Assembly (NCBI GenBank): GCA_965267485.1
Contig: OZ254080.1
Coordinates: 2,666,001-2,730,000, forward strand
Length of the DNA: 64,000 bases
Direction of reading: 5' to 3'
DNA from: JANQJA01 sp965267485
GTDB lineage: Bacteria > Pseudomonadota > Gammaproteobacteria > Pseudomonadales > Azotimanducaceae
Shown here: positions 50,463 through 58,500 of the stretch, one piece after another
Numbering within the stretch: position 1 is the first letter of the stretch
Layout of the letters: each line of letters starts with the position of its first letter
Position numbers and translations under genes: made by a program
Notes under the pieces: generated by a model
The model's database searches: none
Told to the model about the DNA's origin: nothing
The model's input: the letters and a program-made list of their open reading frames with translations, nothing else

Positions 50463-50561
50463 TCAGGTGTGGACAACCCGCTGTTCTTCGGCGAGAACAC
50501 CCGCATGCTGTTCGGCGACGCCAAGGAGTCGATCCAGCACGTCATCAACGAGTTCGAATAG
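50463..50561 (+). repeat. Direct repeat, copy 2 (orphan 3' end of pntB)
   Basis: This is the second copy of the pntB end, including the stop codon, without the rest of the gene. It would read SGVDNPLFF...VINEFE in frame but has no start. It is followed by a strong terminator, which suggests this copy is the original pntB end displaced by the insertion. The stretch 50228-50462 before it holds no recognisable gene. Confidence 0.95.
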
Positions 50562-50572
50562 CGACTTGTCAC

Positions 50573-50604
50573 GCCCGCCGGAGCGATCGCTTCGGCGGGC
50601 TTTT
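50573..50604 (+). terminator. Strong rho-independent terminator (original pntB terminator)
   Basis: GCCCGCCG (50573-50580) pairs with CGGCGGGC (50593-50600); the stem extends inward through the palindrome AGCGATCGCT, and TTTT follows. It lies 12 bp after the orphan pntB end, and could also serve the convergent MFS gene. Confidence 0.85.
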
Positions 50605-50613
50605 ATCCTACCC

Positions 50614-51927
50614 CTACCGAAGCAGCGGCGCAGCGTCCTCTTCTTCCAGTGCGTCGATGCGTTGCTGATGCTTCGTTAGCGACAGCACGAGCAACAGCGC
50701 CATGCCTGCAAATGACATCAGGCCCATCGCCATGAACTCCTGCGCCGGGGTGAGCATCGGCTCGACCTCGCCGTAGATACCCGCACCGATTGATCGCGCG
50801 AGATTGGCCCAGGCCATATAGATGGCGAACTGGGTGGCTGACACACGCGTCCAGCAGATGTGCATGTGAACGGCTATGAAGCTGATGAAGATCGCCTGGG
50901 TGCAAAACGCTTCACCGAACAGGACGACACCGGGGAACCAGGAGGTTGCCCACAGCGGCTCGGCAAACGCGGTCCCGACGAACAGCAGACCGTAAGCGCC
51001 CATGCCATAGAGCAGGATGCGCTCGGCACCACTGCGATCAATCAGCGGGCCAAGCAACAGGCCGAGGGTCGCCGCGATGATGCTCGCGATGCCGGTCCAC
51101 TGCGCATAGGTGGTGCTTGCGTAGCCAAGGTCCTGAACCGCGATTACCGGCGCGGCAACGAGCCAGAAACCGCCTGCGACCCGCCAGCACAGGGTCACGG
51201 TCACCAGCAGGATACTCGCCGGCAGGAACATCACTTTGAGCAGGTTGCGGAAGATACTGAGCCAATCCTCTGCCTGCAGTTCCAGCGACCGTGCGGACGC
51301 TTCGCCCTCGGTCCACGGCAGGAGCCGCTCCCCTGCCCGTTCCCGGACGGTGACGGCAACTGCAAAGATTGCCCCGATCAGCACGGCCAGCATCGCGGAC
51401 GCGCCGCCCAGCCCGAACATGATGAGTGCGGTCGCCGTCAGTGCTCCCGACGCCGCATAGCCCGATACCTGTCCAAAGGCCATGAAGGCGTTTGCCCTGC
51501 CCCGCTCTCCCTCGGGGAGCACGTCGATCGCCATGCCGTCCACGGCGACGTCCTGCATGGCCGCACAGGAGTTCACCGCAAAGGCGACCCACGTGAGCAG
51601 CATGATGTTGTTGACCGGGTCCGGTACGAGGCCCATACAGAGCATGGCCACGACGAGGCCGAACTGCGCACCGACGACCCAGGGTCGCCGGCGACCCATC
51701 GCGAGGAAGGAGAACCGGTCCATGATCGGGCCCGCGATGAGCTTGAAGCCCCAGGGCAGCCCGGAAATCGCGGTGAACGTCGCAATCTCGGCAGGCGTCG
51801 CCCCCTGCTCTGCCAGCCATGCGGGCAGCGCAATACTGATCAGGCCGATGGGGAGCCCCTGGCTGATGTAGAAGACGGTGAACGAAAAAAACCTCAGGTT
51901 GCGGCTCTCTGCCAGAATCCACTGCAT
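50614..51927 (-). CDS. MFS transporter, AmpG-like
   Basis: The 437-residue protein has 12 predicted membrane helices. The opening FYISQGLPIGLISIALPAWLAEQG and LPWGFKLIAGPIMDRF match AmpG-type permeases, which import muropeptides in some bacteria; other members transport different solutes. A DVAVDGMAIDVLPEGERGRANAFM segment after helix 4 is also characteristic of the AmpG/PAT family. The ATG at 51927 overlaps the stop of the AraC-type regulator gene by one base (TGATG), so the regulator probably controls or is coexpressed with it. Confidence 0.88.
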   Translation of the reverse strand: MQWILAESRNLRFFSFTVFYISQGLPIGLISIALPAWLAEQGATPAEIATFTAISGLPWGFKLIAGPIMDRFSFLAMGRRRPWVVGAQFGLVVAMLCMGLVPDPVNNIMLLTWVAFAVNSCAAMQDVAVDGMAIDVLPEGERGRANAFMAFGQVSGYAASGALTATALIMFGLGGASAMLAVLIGAIFAVAVTVRERAGERLLPWTEGEASARSLELQAEDWLSIFRNLLKVMFLPASILLVTVTLCWRVAGGFWLVAAPVIAVQDLGYASTTYAQWTGIASIIAATLGLLLGPLIDRSGAERILLYGMGAYGLLFVGTAFAEPLWATSWFPGVVLFGEAFCTQAIFISFIAVHMHICWTRVSATQFAIYMAWANLARSIGAGIYGEVEPMLTPAQEFMAMGLMSFAGMALLLVLSLTKHQQRIDALEEEDAAPLLR

Positions 51928-52961
51928 CAATCAGGAGGCCTTTGGAGTTGTTTGCGATAACGATAGGGTGAGACGCCGACCCACTTGACGAAGGCGCGAC
52001 GAAAGTTCGTCACCTCGGAGTAATCGAGCAGCTCGGCGATTTCCTGAATGCTGAGATTCGTCGTTTGCAGGTACTCGATCGCGAGTTCCTTCTTCACGTC
52101 ATCCAGGATTTTCTGGTAGCCCGTACCAAGCGCGGCGAGCCTGCGCCTCAGCGTCCTCGTTCCCATCGAAAGTTCGTCCGCGATGACCTCAAGCTTCGGA
52201 AACTCGCCCGGTCGCGACAGCAGCAGATGGCAGATGCGCGAGACGATGTCCTCCTCGATCTCCATCTGGTTCAGGAGTCGACGGCAAGACTCTTCACACA
52301 CCCGCGCCGTGTTCGCATCGGCCTCGGCCAATGGCAGGCTGAGCAGCGAGGCATCAAAGCGATACTCGCTGAAAGGCTGATCGAAGCTCACCGGGCAATC
52401 GAAGACATCAGCGTACTGCGCCGCATAGTCGGGTCGTCCGTGGCTGAAGCGAATCTCGGTCGGATTGAACGTCTGGCTGCCAAGCAGCAGGCGGATGAGG
52501 GGCGTAATCCCCGCGAACAAATCATCGACGACGAGCTGACCCACGGTTCCACCCGCCAGCAGGTGGTCGAGCCGGAGCACGGCATCACCATCCTCGACGA
52601 CGAACTTCAGGTCGAACATTGCGCCCGCCATCTTGTGATACTTCACCGCAATCTGGATCGCCTGCTCCAGCGTCGCGCTGCTCATCATCGCGTATCCCAG
52701 CAGGCCAAAGTCCGAGATCGAAATGTCGTTGCGCCACGTCAGCCAGAAGCCGGGCGGCACGACGTCGATCACGTTTTCGAGCTGCTGGATCCGACTGCGG
52801 TAGCTGACGCGACCCTCGGTATTGGCAAGATCCTCGACTGAGATGCCCGTCCCGGCCAGCACCTGTTCAGGCGATACACCCCGATGCTTCATCATTTCGA
52901 CGAGGCCAACGATCTGGCCCATGCCGATCGTGCGCTTGTCGAGACTGTAGTTATGGAACAC
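51927..52961 (-). CDS. AraC-family transcriptional regulator (OruR/ArgR-like)
   Basis: The 344-residue regulator has an N-terminal arabinose-binding-like domain of the OruR type (HRGVSPEQVLAGTGIS; LGYAMMSSATLEQAIQIAVKY) and a C-terminal double helix-turn-helix (LEVIADELSMGTRTLRRRLAALGTGYQKIL; IQEIAELLDYSEVTNFRRAFVKW). It starts with GTG and follows the zinc-ribbon gene by 9 bp. Coupled to the AmpG-like transporter gene, it is likely to act on it in response to the transported compound. Confidence 0.92.
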   Translation of the reverse strand: MFHNYSLDKRTIGMGQIVGLVEMMKHRGVSPEQVLAGTGISVEDLANTEGRVSYRSRIQQLENVIDVVPPGFWLTWRNDISISDFGLLGYAMMSSATLEQAIQIAVKYHKMAGAMFDLKFVVEDGDAVLRLDHLLAGGTVGQLVVDDLFAGITPLIRLLLGSQTFNPTEIRFSHGRPDYAAQYADVFDCPVSFDQPFSEYRFDASLLSLPLAEADANTARVCEESCRRLLNQMEIEEDIVSRICHLLLSRPGEFPKLEVIADELSMGTRTLRRRLAALGTGYQKILDDVKKELAIEYLQTTNLSIQEIAELLDYSEVTNFRRAFVKWVGVSPYRYRKQLQRPPD

Positions 52962-52970
52962 TGCGGTGGC

Positions 52971-53597
52971 TCAGGTTTCCCGGGTCGGCAAGAGACGCCG
53001 GATGCCAAAGTAGTGGCGTGAACGAACGGCTTCGATGCACTCCGTGACGAATTCGATCGGCAGCCCCATCGCATTGCCGATCAGATTCAGTCTCACGCGG
53101 TCTTCGTGCTGCATCTCACAGCTCACGTAAGCCATCAGGAACGCGGCCTGGATGATCTGCTGCTTGCCGGCAAGGTTGAGTGTTGCCGATTCTCGCTGAA
53201 GCGTGGAGAAGAAGTCCTCACTGCCGGAGTCGATCGAGCGAACGAGGTCCCGAATGTCGGCATCGGCGAACTCGAACCCCGTGACCTTCTCACAGATAGC
53301 GGCAGCCGTGTCGCGGTGCGACGCCATGCCGTAGCCCAGCATCATGTACACGATCGCCTCACGGACCAGCGGAACGTGGGAGGGCTCGTTCGCGTCCTGA
53401 TCAAACGCGTTGTGGCAGACGGTGCAGCGCTGGTAGTCGCCGATGCGCTCGAGCGGCAGCAGGCGCAGGCCGAACACCGTGAAGTAGTTCGTCTCGACCA
53501 CGCGAACGAACGGCCGCGTTGCGGCGCACACCGGGCAGTTGCGCTCGCCCGCATCCAGTTCGACCGTGTGCACCCGTTCACCAAAGAGAAAGATCAT
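52971..53597 (-). CDS. Zinc-ribbon protein with helical (TerB-like) domain
   Basis: The 208-residue protein has a zinc ribbon with cysteines at 21, 24, 58 and 61 (CPVC and CTVC) enclosing a short strand segment, followed by a helical domain with LREAIVYMMLGYG-like and QAAFLMAYVSCEMQHEDRVRL segments resembling TerB. It looks cytosolic. The function is unknown; zinc-ribbon/TerB-like proteins are often adaptors. It is first in a leftward set with the AraC regulator. Confidence 0.65.
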   Translation of the reverse strand: MIFLFGERVHTVELDAGERNCPVCAATRPFVRVVETNYFTVFGLRLLPLERIGDYQRCTVCHNAFDQDANEPSHVPLVREAIVYMMLGYGMASHRDTAAAICEKVTGFEFADADIRDLVRSIDSGSEDFFSTLQRESATLNLAGKQQIIQAAFLMAYVSCEMQHEDRVRLNLIGNAMGLPIEFVTECIEAVRSRHYFGIRRLLPTRET

Positions 53598-53661
53598 GAT
53601 CCCTTGGGCCTGCTTCCTGATGTCTTTAAGATAACAACTTTACCAACCGGAGACTGCCTTC

Positions 53662-54426
53662 ATGAAGCGCACCCTGTTCGTGGCGACCCTCCTCGCCTTT
53701 TCCTCTTTGACCGTCGCCGAGACCCAATCGTTCGACGCGACCGCCGCGAAGATCGAGGCCGCGCTGGCAGACGACCGCCGCAGCGAAGCCGATATGGCGC
53801 GTGATCGTAACCGCAAGCCGCTGGAAACGCTCGAATTTCTGCGCTTCCGTGATGACCTGACTGTCCTCGAACTGCTCCCCGGCGGTGGCTGGTACACCAG
53901 CCTGCTGGGTCCGGTGCTCGAGGAGAAGGGCAAACTCTACATCTCAATCGGCGCCGAGCGCGTCTGGTCGAGCATCGAGGGAACGGAGGGCTTCGGTTCC
54001 ACATCGCTCATTCCGTTCGACCGCGAGAACTTCTCACGCACGCCGGGTTCACGCCGTTCCTCGGTACCCGAATTCAGTTTCGGTATCGACGGCAAGGTCG
54101 ATCTCGCGCTGACCTTCCGCAACCAGCACAACTTCAGCGAGGAGGGCCGCCAGAACATCAACCGGGCCGTCTTCGACGCGCTGAAGTCCGGCGGCTACTA
54201 CGGGGTCGTGGACCATACCCGCAGACACATGCAGGCTGACTACCATGAAAACTGGCGACGCATGGATCCCGTGCAGATCATCAAGGAGGTTCAGGCCGCC
54301 GGGTTCGAGTTCGTCGACTACAGCGACCTGCACTACCGGGCAGACGATGAGCTGCGGTACGAGGTCGGGCGGGCAACCGTCACCGGCAACACCGACCGTT
54401 TTACCCTGCTCTTCAGAAAGCCCTGA
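53662..54426 (+). CDS. Secreted SAM-methyltransferase-like protein
   Basis: The 254-residue protein begins with a signal peptide (MKRTLFVATLLAFSSLTVAE). The mature part is a class I methyltransferase fold of the COG4798 kind: DDLTVLELLPGGGWYTSLLGPVL (motif I), ALTFRNQHNF (motif IV) and GGYYGVVDHTRR (motif VI-like). Because SAM is not known to occur free in the periplasm, the role of exported members is unclear. A GGAG site lies 9 bases upstream. It stands alone, divergent from the zinc-ribbon gene. Confidence 0.8.
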   Translation: MKRTLFVATLLAFSSLTVAETQSFDATAAKIEAALADDRRSEADMARDRNRKPLETLEFLRFRDDLTVLELLPGGGWYTSLLGPVLEEKGKLYISIGAERVWSSIEGTEGFGSTSLIPFDRENFSRTPGSRRSSVPEFSFGIDGKVDLALTFRNQHNFSEEGRQNINRAVFDALKSGGYYGVVDHTRRHMQADYHENWRRMDPVQIIKEVQAAGFEFVDYSDLHYRADDELRYEVGRATVTGNTDRFTLLFRKP

Positions 54427-54444
54427 GCGCCGCGCCCGGCACGT

Positions 54445-55080
54445 TCATGATTCGCTCGTGAGCGTGCCGATCTCGGCCATCAGATCGTCGGGGCAACAAC
54501 GGCTGCGAAAATCCGCATCAACGAAGCGATACGCAATCGTGCGATCCGGCGCCACGAGGTATGTCGCCGGCAACGGCATCTCGGTCGCATCCATGAGGTT
54601 GGTGACGCCCAGTTCCTCGAACAGGCCCAGTTCCTCGTCATTGAGCGCATAAACCAGCTCGAATTGGCGCGCGATCTCGTTGCCCGCATCGAAAACGATA
54701 TCGATTGGGCCCGCCGGATCCACGGGTTGCGGAGAAATCGCGAGATACTGGCAGCCGTGGGCAGCCAGCGTATCCTGCACGGCCTCGTAGGCCTCGATCT
54801 CCTCCCGGCAATAGGCGCACCACAGCCCCCGAAAGAAGTTGATGACCACAGGGCCCTGCTCCAGCAGCGCGTAGAGGTGGGTTCTCGTGCCGTCGTGCCG
54901 CGCAAACCGGAAATCGGGCGCCGTTTCACCCACCTGGAGTGAACGCTGCAGTATGCCGCTGCGCCTGAGCCGCGCCGTCAGCCGGACAAGCACCGAGAGC
55001 TGTGGCGTCGGCATCTGCTCACAGTGCGCGGCACGCAGCGCGGCGAGCTTGTCGAGAAAATCGTGAGATTTCGTTTCCAT
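54445..55080 (-). CDS. Peroxiredoxin-like (AhpC/TSA) redox protein
   Basis: The 211-residue thioredoxin-fold protein has VGETAPDFRFARHDG, and the redox motif NFFRGLWCAYCREE with C88 and C91 (a peroxiredoxin-like CxxC), and the cis-proline LPATYLVAPDRTIAYRF. Peroxide or disulfide reduction in the cytosol is likely. The N-terminal 45 residues form a helical extension. It is transcribed divergently from a LysR gene with a 98-bp shared region; the regulator is the obvious candidate controller. Confidence 0.88.
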   Translation of the reverse strand: METKSHDFLDKLAALRAAHCEQMPTPQLSVLVRLTARLRRSGILQRSLQVGETAPDFRFARHDGTRTHLYALLEQGPVVINFFRGLWCAYCREEIEAYEAVQDTLAAHGCQYLAISPQPVDPAGPIDIVFDAGNEIARQFELVYALNDEELGLFEELGVTNLMDATEMPLPATYLVAPDRTIAYRFVDADFRSRCCPDDLMAEIGTLTSES

Positions 55081-55138
55081 CAGGTCACAGATTATTTATA
55101 TTCGTTTGCCAAGAGGAAGCGCCCAACACTGATAAACA

Positions 55139-55157
55139 TTATTCCCCGGGCGAATAA
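55139..55157. promoter_or_regulatory. Candidate LysR-type operator between peroxiredoxin and lysR genes
   Basis: TTATTC (55139-55144) and GAATAA (55152-55157) form an inverted repeat with 7 bases between. Within it T55142-N11-A55154 fits the LysR box. It lies 22 bp before the lysR start in the divergent region. Confidence 0.55.
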
Positions 55158-55178
55158 GCTCAGAACCCTGAATCGAGA

Positions 55179-56084
55179 ATGGACCGACTCACTGCCATGC
55201 AGATGTTCGTCCGGGTCGTCGAAACCGGCAGCTTTTCTGCCGTGGCCCGGGAGATGAACAGCACCCAGCCGACGATCAGCAAGAATATTGCAGAACTGGA
55301 ATCGTGGCTAGGGGCCAAGCTGCTGAACCGCAGCACCCGGTCGCTGCGCCTGACAGAAACCGGCACGGACTACTATGAGCGGTGCGTTGCGATCCTGCAG
55401 GATGTCGAGGAGGCGGAACAGGTCGTAGGCCAGCTGCAGACCCAGGCGCGCGGCACGGTTCGCATCAGCGCCGTCGTCGCATTCGGCCGCCTCCACCTCG
55501 TGCCCCGCCTGCAGCACCTGCTGGAAGCCTATCCGGACCTGCGTATCGATGTCAGGCTGAACGACCGCGTCGTCGATCTCGTGGAAGAAGGCATTGATGT
55601 TGCGTTCAGGATGGGTACGCTCGCCGACTCGTCGCTGATCGCGAAGAAGCTCTGTACCAGCCCGATGGTCACGGTCGCCGCCCCGTCCTACCTCGAGGCC
55701 CACGGCACGCCCGCCTCACCCAGGGATCTGAAGGAACACAACTATATCGTCTACACCGATGCCGGCGGCCGCAGTGAGCCAGCCTTCTCGGAAGATGGCA
55801 AGCCGCTCGTGGTCAGGGTCGACGGGAACATGACCACCAACAACACCGAGGCGCTGCGCATGGCGCTGATTTCCGGGCTGGGAATTTCCCGCGCGCCGCG
55901 CTGGCTGGTCGGCGATGCGATCGCCAATGGTGAACTCGTGACCGTGCTCGATGACTTTCAGGCGGGCCCGATGGACATCTATGCCGTCTATTCGCCGGGC
56001 CGACACCTGCCGTCCCGGGTGCGAACCGTCATCGACTGGTTCACCGAGCAGTTTCGGGACTGCAGCGTGATCGGTGGTTGCTGA
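55179..56084 (+). CDS. LysR-family transcriptional regulator
   Basis: The 301-residue regulator has the N-terminal winged helix (MQMFVRVVETGSFSAVAREM, TQPTISKNIAELESWLGAKL) and an effector-binding domain from about 90. The RNSTRSLRLTETG-like segment matches the CrgA/QuiR-type LysR group that often controls neighbouring oxidoreductases. It is divergent from the peroxiredoxin-like gene, with a LysR box between, so autoregulation and control of that gene are likely. Confidence 0.93.
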   Translation: MDRLTAMQMFVRVVETGSFSAVAREMNSTQPTISKNIAELESWLGAKLLNRSTRSLRLTETGTDYYERCVAILQDVEEAEQVVGQLQTQARGTVRISAVVAFGRLHLVPRLQHLLEAYPDLRIDVRLNDRVVDLVEEGIDVAFRMGTLADSSLIAKKLCTSPMVTVAAPSYLEAHGTPASPRDLKEHNYIVYTDAGGRSEPAFSEDGKPLVVRVDGNMTTNNTEALRMALISGLGISRAPRWLVGDAIANGELVTVLDDFQAGPMDIYAVYSPGRHLPSRVRTVIDWFTEQFRDCSVIGGC

Positions 56085-56098
56085 GACGGACGCCCGCC

Positions 56099-56260
56099 CT
56101 AGCGCACGAGTTCCTCAACGAATGCCGCAGCCTCCGTCGTGTCCGCGACGGGCATCGAGTACTCGGCAACGAGGGTCACGAGCCCGACCCAACTCGTTAC
56201 GAGCAGTATCGTTATCCAGTTGAACAGCCGGGTCCGCGTGTGGGGGCAGCACAGGTTCAT
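56099..56260 (-). CDS. Small single-pass membrane protein
   Basis: The 53-residue protein has a short basic N-terminus (MNLCCPHTRTRLFNW) and one hydrophobic helix (ITILLVTSWVGLVTLVAEY), followed by an acidic tail. GAGG lies 8 bases before the ATG at 56260. The fit of ribosome site, start and membrane helix supports a real gene, but there is no recognised family. Confidence 0.5.
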   Translation of the reverse strand: MNLCCPHTRTRLFNWITILLVTSWVGLVTLVAEYSMPVADTTEAAAFVEELVR

Positions 56261-56360
56261 GACAGTATCCTCAATCTTGTTGAGGTGCATTTTAGTTATA
56301 TGAACCGGGCTGTTAATTACCCCTCATGGAATAAGAAGCATAGTCCGCCGGAATGAATGG

Positions 56361-56789
56361 CTACCACCAGTCGACAGGTTCGGCATTGCACCTGGCCGCA
56401 GACGCAAGATCAGTCGTGTGCGAGAAAGTCTTGCGATCGCCCGGGTCGAGCGCGGCGCCATTCAGCGCATAAAAGGTCTCGGTGCCGATCTCGAGACCCG
56501 CCCGGTTCTTCCAGATCGACCGGACGGTCACGAAATGCAGCGGCCCGGTACCCGTGTTGAGGATGTACCCGTCCATGCGCATCCGGCCGGAGGGCGTGCG
56601 GTTGCAGGCTGTCAGCGTGACACGAACAGACGTCTTGACCTCGGCCTGCTCGGGTGGTCCTTCCGCTGGTGCCGTGGCTTCGGGCGCCGCAGTGCGACCC
56701 GCGTAGTCACGATAGACCAGCACGCCGACGGCGACGAGGCATATCGTGACAATCGCAATCAGCGCATATCGCTGATTTCCGGCGGTCAA
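56361..56789 (-). CDS. Membrane-anchored protein with FxLYD-like beta domain
   Basis: The 142-residue protein has an N-terminal helix (YALIAIVTICLVAVGVLVY), a proline/alanine/glutamate-rich linker and a beta-rich domain with GYILNTGTGPLHFVTVRSIWKN, a pattern resembling FxLYD domains. It is anchored in the inner membrane and faces the periplasm. The TTG start overlaps the stop of the DUF481 gene (TTGA), so it is translated from that transcript. Function unknown. Confidence 0.6.
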   Translation of the reverse strand: MTAGNQRYALIAIVTICLVAVGVLVYRDYAGRTAAPEATAPAEGPPEQAEVKTSVRVTLTACNRTPSGRMRMDGYILNTGTGPLHFVTVRSIWKNRAGLEIGTETFYALNGAALDPGDRKTFSHTTDLASAARCNAEPVDWW

Positions 56790-57484
56790 AAGCTGTAGAC
56801 GAGCGTCACCGAAGTTTCGGTATCGGTCTTGTCACGACCGAGCGGAACCTCCGACTGATGCTTGATCTTGAGCGCCAGCTTCATCGCCAGTGAGCCGACA
56901 ACCGTGGACTGCAGGGACGTTTCAGATCGCGTGATCGTCGATTCTTCACCAATCTCGGCAGCCAGGTACTGACGGAACTTCGCCGACTCGCTGAGTTGCC
57001 AGGTGTACTCCGCGGCAAGGCGGGTGATGAATTCGGTCTCTGTCGCACCGCTGAGTTCCTCTTCCGAGCGACGGAAACCGCCGCCGATGTCACCGGACAA
57101 CTCCATCGTTGCATTGTCGAAGAGGATGCGTGAATAACCTGCGGTGGCATCCGCCTGGTAGGCGAAACCGGAAAAACGGTCGTCCTCATACGCGAGACGC
57201 CCGAACAGGGACTGTCGTTCGTCGAGCTTCCAGTCTGCCTGATACGAGAGGAAGTACTTTTCGGCGGTGGTGACGTCATTCTCGGCCGAACGCAGGGCAT
57301 CGAAGTTACCGGTGTGCTTGATCTTCGTCCCGTCGAAGATCGACGCGGCCGTCAGCTTGAAGTTCTCCTGCTCGGTGTTGCCCGTCGTGACGACGGCACC
57401 AAACTCGACCTCATTGCTCCAGTCAGCCGCCGCAGACAGCGACAGCGAGCAGGCAACTACACCAATAAAAATAGGTAACTTCAT
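56786..57484 (-). CDS. DUF481 outer-membrane barrel protein
   Basis: The 232-residue protein has a signal peptide (MKLPIFIGVVACSLSLSAAA) and a mature part of alternating beta strands (WSNEVEFGAVVTTGNTEQENFKL at the start, the DUF481 hallmark, and TDTETSVTLVYSF at the end with a C-terminal phenylalanine), consistent with a small outer-membrane barrel. It is divergent from the ECF sigma gene, so it could be one of its targets. Confidence 0.88.
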   Translation of the reverse strand: MKLPIFIGVVACSLSLSAAADWSNEVEFGAVVTTGNTEQENFKLTAASIFDGTKIKHTGNFDALRSAENDVTTAEKYFLSYQADWKLDERQSLFGRLAYEDDRFSGFAYQADATAGYSRILFDNATMELSGDIGGGFRRSEEELSGATETEFITRLAAEYTWQLSESAKFRQYLAAEIGEESTITRSETSLQSTVVGSLAMKLALKIKHQSEVPLGRDKTDTETSVTLVYSF

Positions 57485-57544
57485 GATTTTCCAGAGAGTT
57501 CGTTAGACATGAGGCGGCGGAGTATATCAAACTCAATTGACTTT

Positions 57545-57571
57545 GAACCTGCCGGCGCGCCCGTCCGTCTA
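57545..57571 (+). promoter_or_regulatory. Candidate ECF-type promoter of the sigma-factor operon
   Basis: GAACC (57545-57549) and CGTCTA (57566-57571) are spaced by 16 bp, like the GAAC...CGTC promoters recognised by many ECF sigma factors. Transcription would begin within a few bases of the GTG at 57579, giving a nearly leaderless message. Autoregulation by the encoded sigma factor is suggested. Prediction by eye. Confidence 0.45.
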
Positions 57572-57578
57572 TTGTGTT

Positions 57579-58160
57579 GTGAGCGATCAAACTGAACAGG
57601 TTTACAACGAGTGGCTGGTGCTGCGTTGTCAGGGGGGCGACCGCGAAGCGATCGGCGCGCTGGTTGAGCACTGGCAGCCACACCTCATCAGGTTCGCCCA
57701 GGTTGTCGTGCGCGACGCCGATCTCGCTCAGGAAGCAACCCAGGAAACCTGGATCTCGACGATTGCCGGCCTCAGCAGGCTGAGAGACCCGCGAACCTTC
57801 AAGACGTGGCTGTTCCGGATCGCTCACAACAAGTGCCGCGACCTGTTGAGAAAGCGGGCTCCCGAACTTCCTGCGGAGAGCGAGCCCGCCGGTCGCATCT
57901 ACCTCAACGCGCTGGAGAACCGCGAGCAGATCGAACAGACCCTTGCAATGCTGTCAGAAGACCATCGTGCCGTCCTGGCGCTGCATTATCTTCACGACAT
58001 GGAACTGGCAGAGATCGCCCAATCACTCGACGTGCCACTCGGCACGGTCAAATCCCGGCTGTACCACGCCAGGGAATCATTTCGTCGGACGCTCGACGAG
58101 GAGGAGCAACATGGACCAACTGGACGACAAGATCAGAAAGGCGCTGTCGCAAACGGCTGA
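57579..58160 (+). CDS. ECF-family RNA polymerase sigma factor
   Basis: The 193-residue protein has sigma regions 2 (LVLRCQGGDREAIGALVEHW ... QEATQETWISTIAGL ... DPRTFKTWLFRIAHNKCRD) and 4 (LSEDHRAVLALHYLHDMELAEIAQSLDVPLGTVKSRLYHARE), joined by a short linker, and no region 1 or 3. The GTG at 57579 is preferred because the ECF homology starts there; a TTG at 57537 would add 14 residues. It is the first gene of a compact operon with a small membrane protein and a Lol-like ABC system. Confidence 0.92.
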   Translation: MSDQTEQVYNEWLVLRCQGGDREAIGALVEHWQPHLIRFAQVVVRDADLAQEATQETWISTIAGLSRLRDPRTFKTWLFRIAHNKCRDLLRKRAPELPAESEPAGRIYLNALENREQIEQTLAMLSEDHRAVLALHYLHDMELAEIAQSLDVPLGTVKSRLYHARESFRRTLDEEEQHGPTGRQDQKGAVANG

Positions 58161-58500
58161 GGCGCCGCGCCCCCATCTTGACAACACATTCGTCGGCGAC
58201 ATCGTCGATGCCTTCAACACCCGGATGCGCTGGCTGTTCATTCTCGCGTGGGTCAAAGGCATCGGACTGTTTCTCGGGTTTGTGTACTGCACGTGGCAGT
58301 TCTTCCTGCAGGAAACGACAAAGGGGCAGGTTGGATACGCCGCGGGTGCCGTCACCTGCATCCTGGCTGTCGGACTGATCGACTGTATCTGGATGCTGCT
58401 GGTGCAGCACAACGCGACCCGGCGGGAGATCAAGAGGCTCGAACTCCAGATCGCCCTGCTCGCCCGGCACATCGACACGGCACCGGAGAAGATCGCTTGA
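58111..58500 (+). CDS. Small two-helix membrane protein, candidate regulator of the sigma factor
   Basis: The 129-residue protein has a soluble N-terminal part (MDQLDDKIRKALSQTAEAP), two membrane helices (about 40-62 and 75-98) and a cytosolic helical tail (RREIKRLELQIALLARHI). GAGGAGG precedes the ATG; the start overlaps the sigma-factor gene by 50 bp. The position fits an anti-sigma factor, but it lacks the ZAS zinc motif, and the pattern resembles small DUF6768-type proteins. The role is inferred from position only. Confidence 0.7.
   Translation: MDQLDDKIRKALSQTAEAPRPHLDNTFVGDIVDAFNTRMRWLFILAWVKGIGLFLGFVYCTWQFFLQETTKGQVGYAAGAVTCILAVGLIDCIWMLLVQHNATRREIKRLELQIALLARHIDTAPEKIA

Larger units (their letters stand above)
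49338..50561. mobile_element. 1.2-kb insertion at the pntB 3' end carrying a toxin-antitoxin pair
   Basis: The segment begins right after the pntB stop and ends with a second copy of the pntB 3' end. It holds a hairpin, a Doc-like toxin and RHH antitoxin pair, a decayed tRNA-Phe-like fragment and the repeat. The base composition is less GC-rich than the neighbours. Direct repeats of a gene 3' end flanking foreign genes are what site-specific integration into a gene end leaves behind, but no integrase gene is present, so the element may be a remnant or have been moved by recombination. Confidence 0.6.

Noticed and set aside
50428..50679. Short plus-strand frame across the second pntB end
   Set aside because: It reads the repeated DNA out of the pntB frame and runs into the terminator; nothing supports translation.
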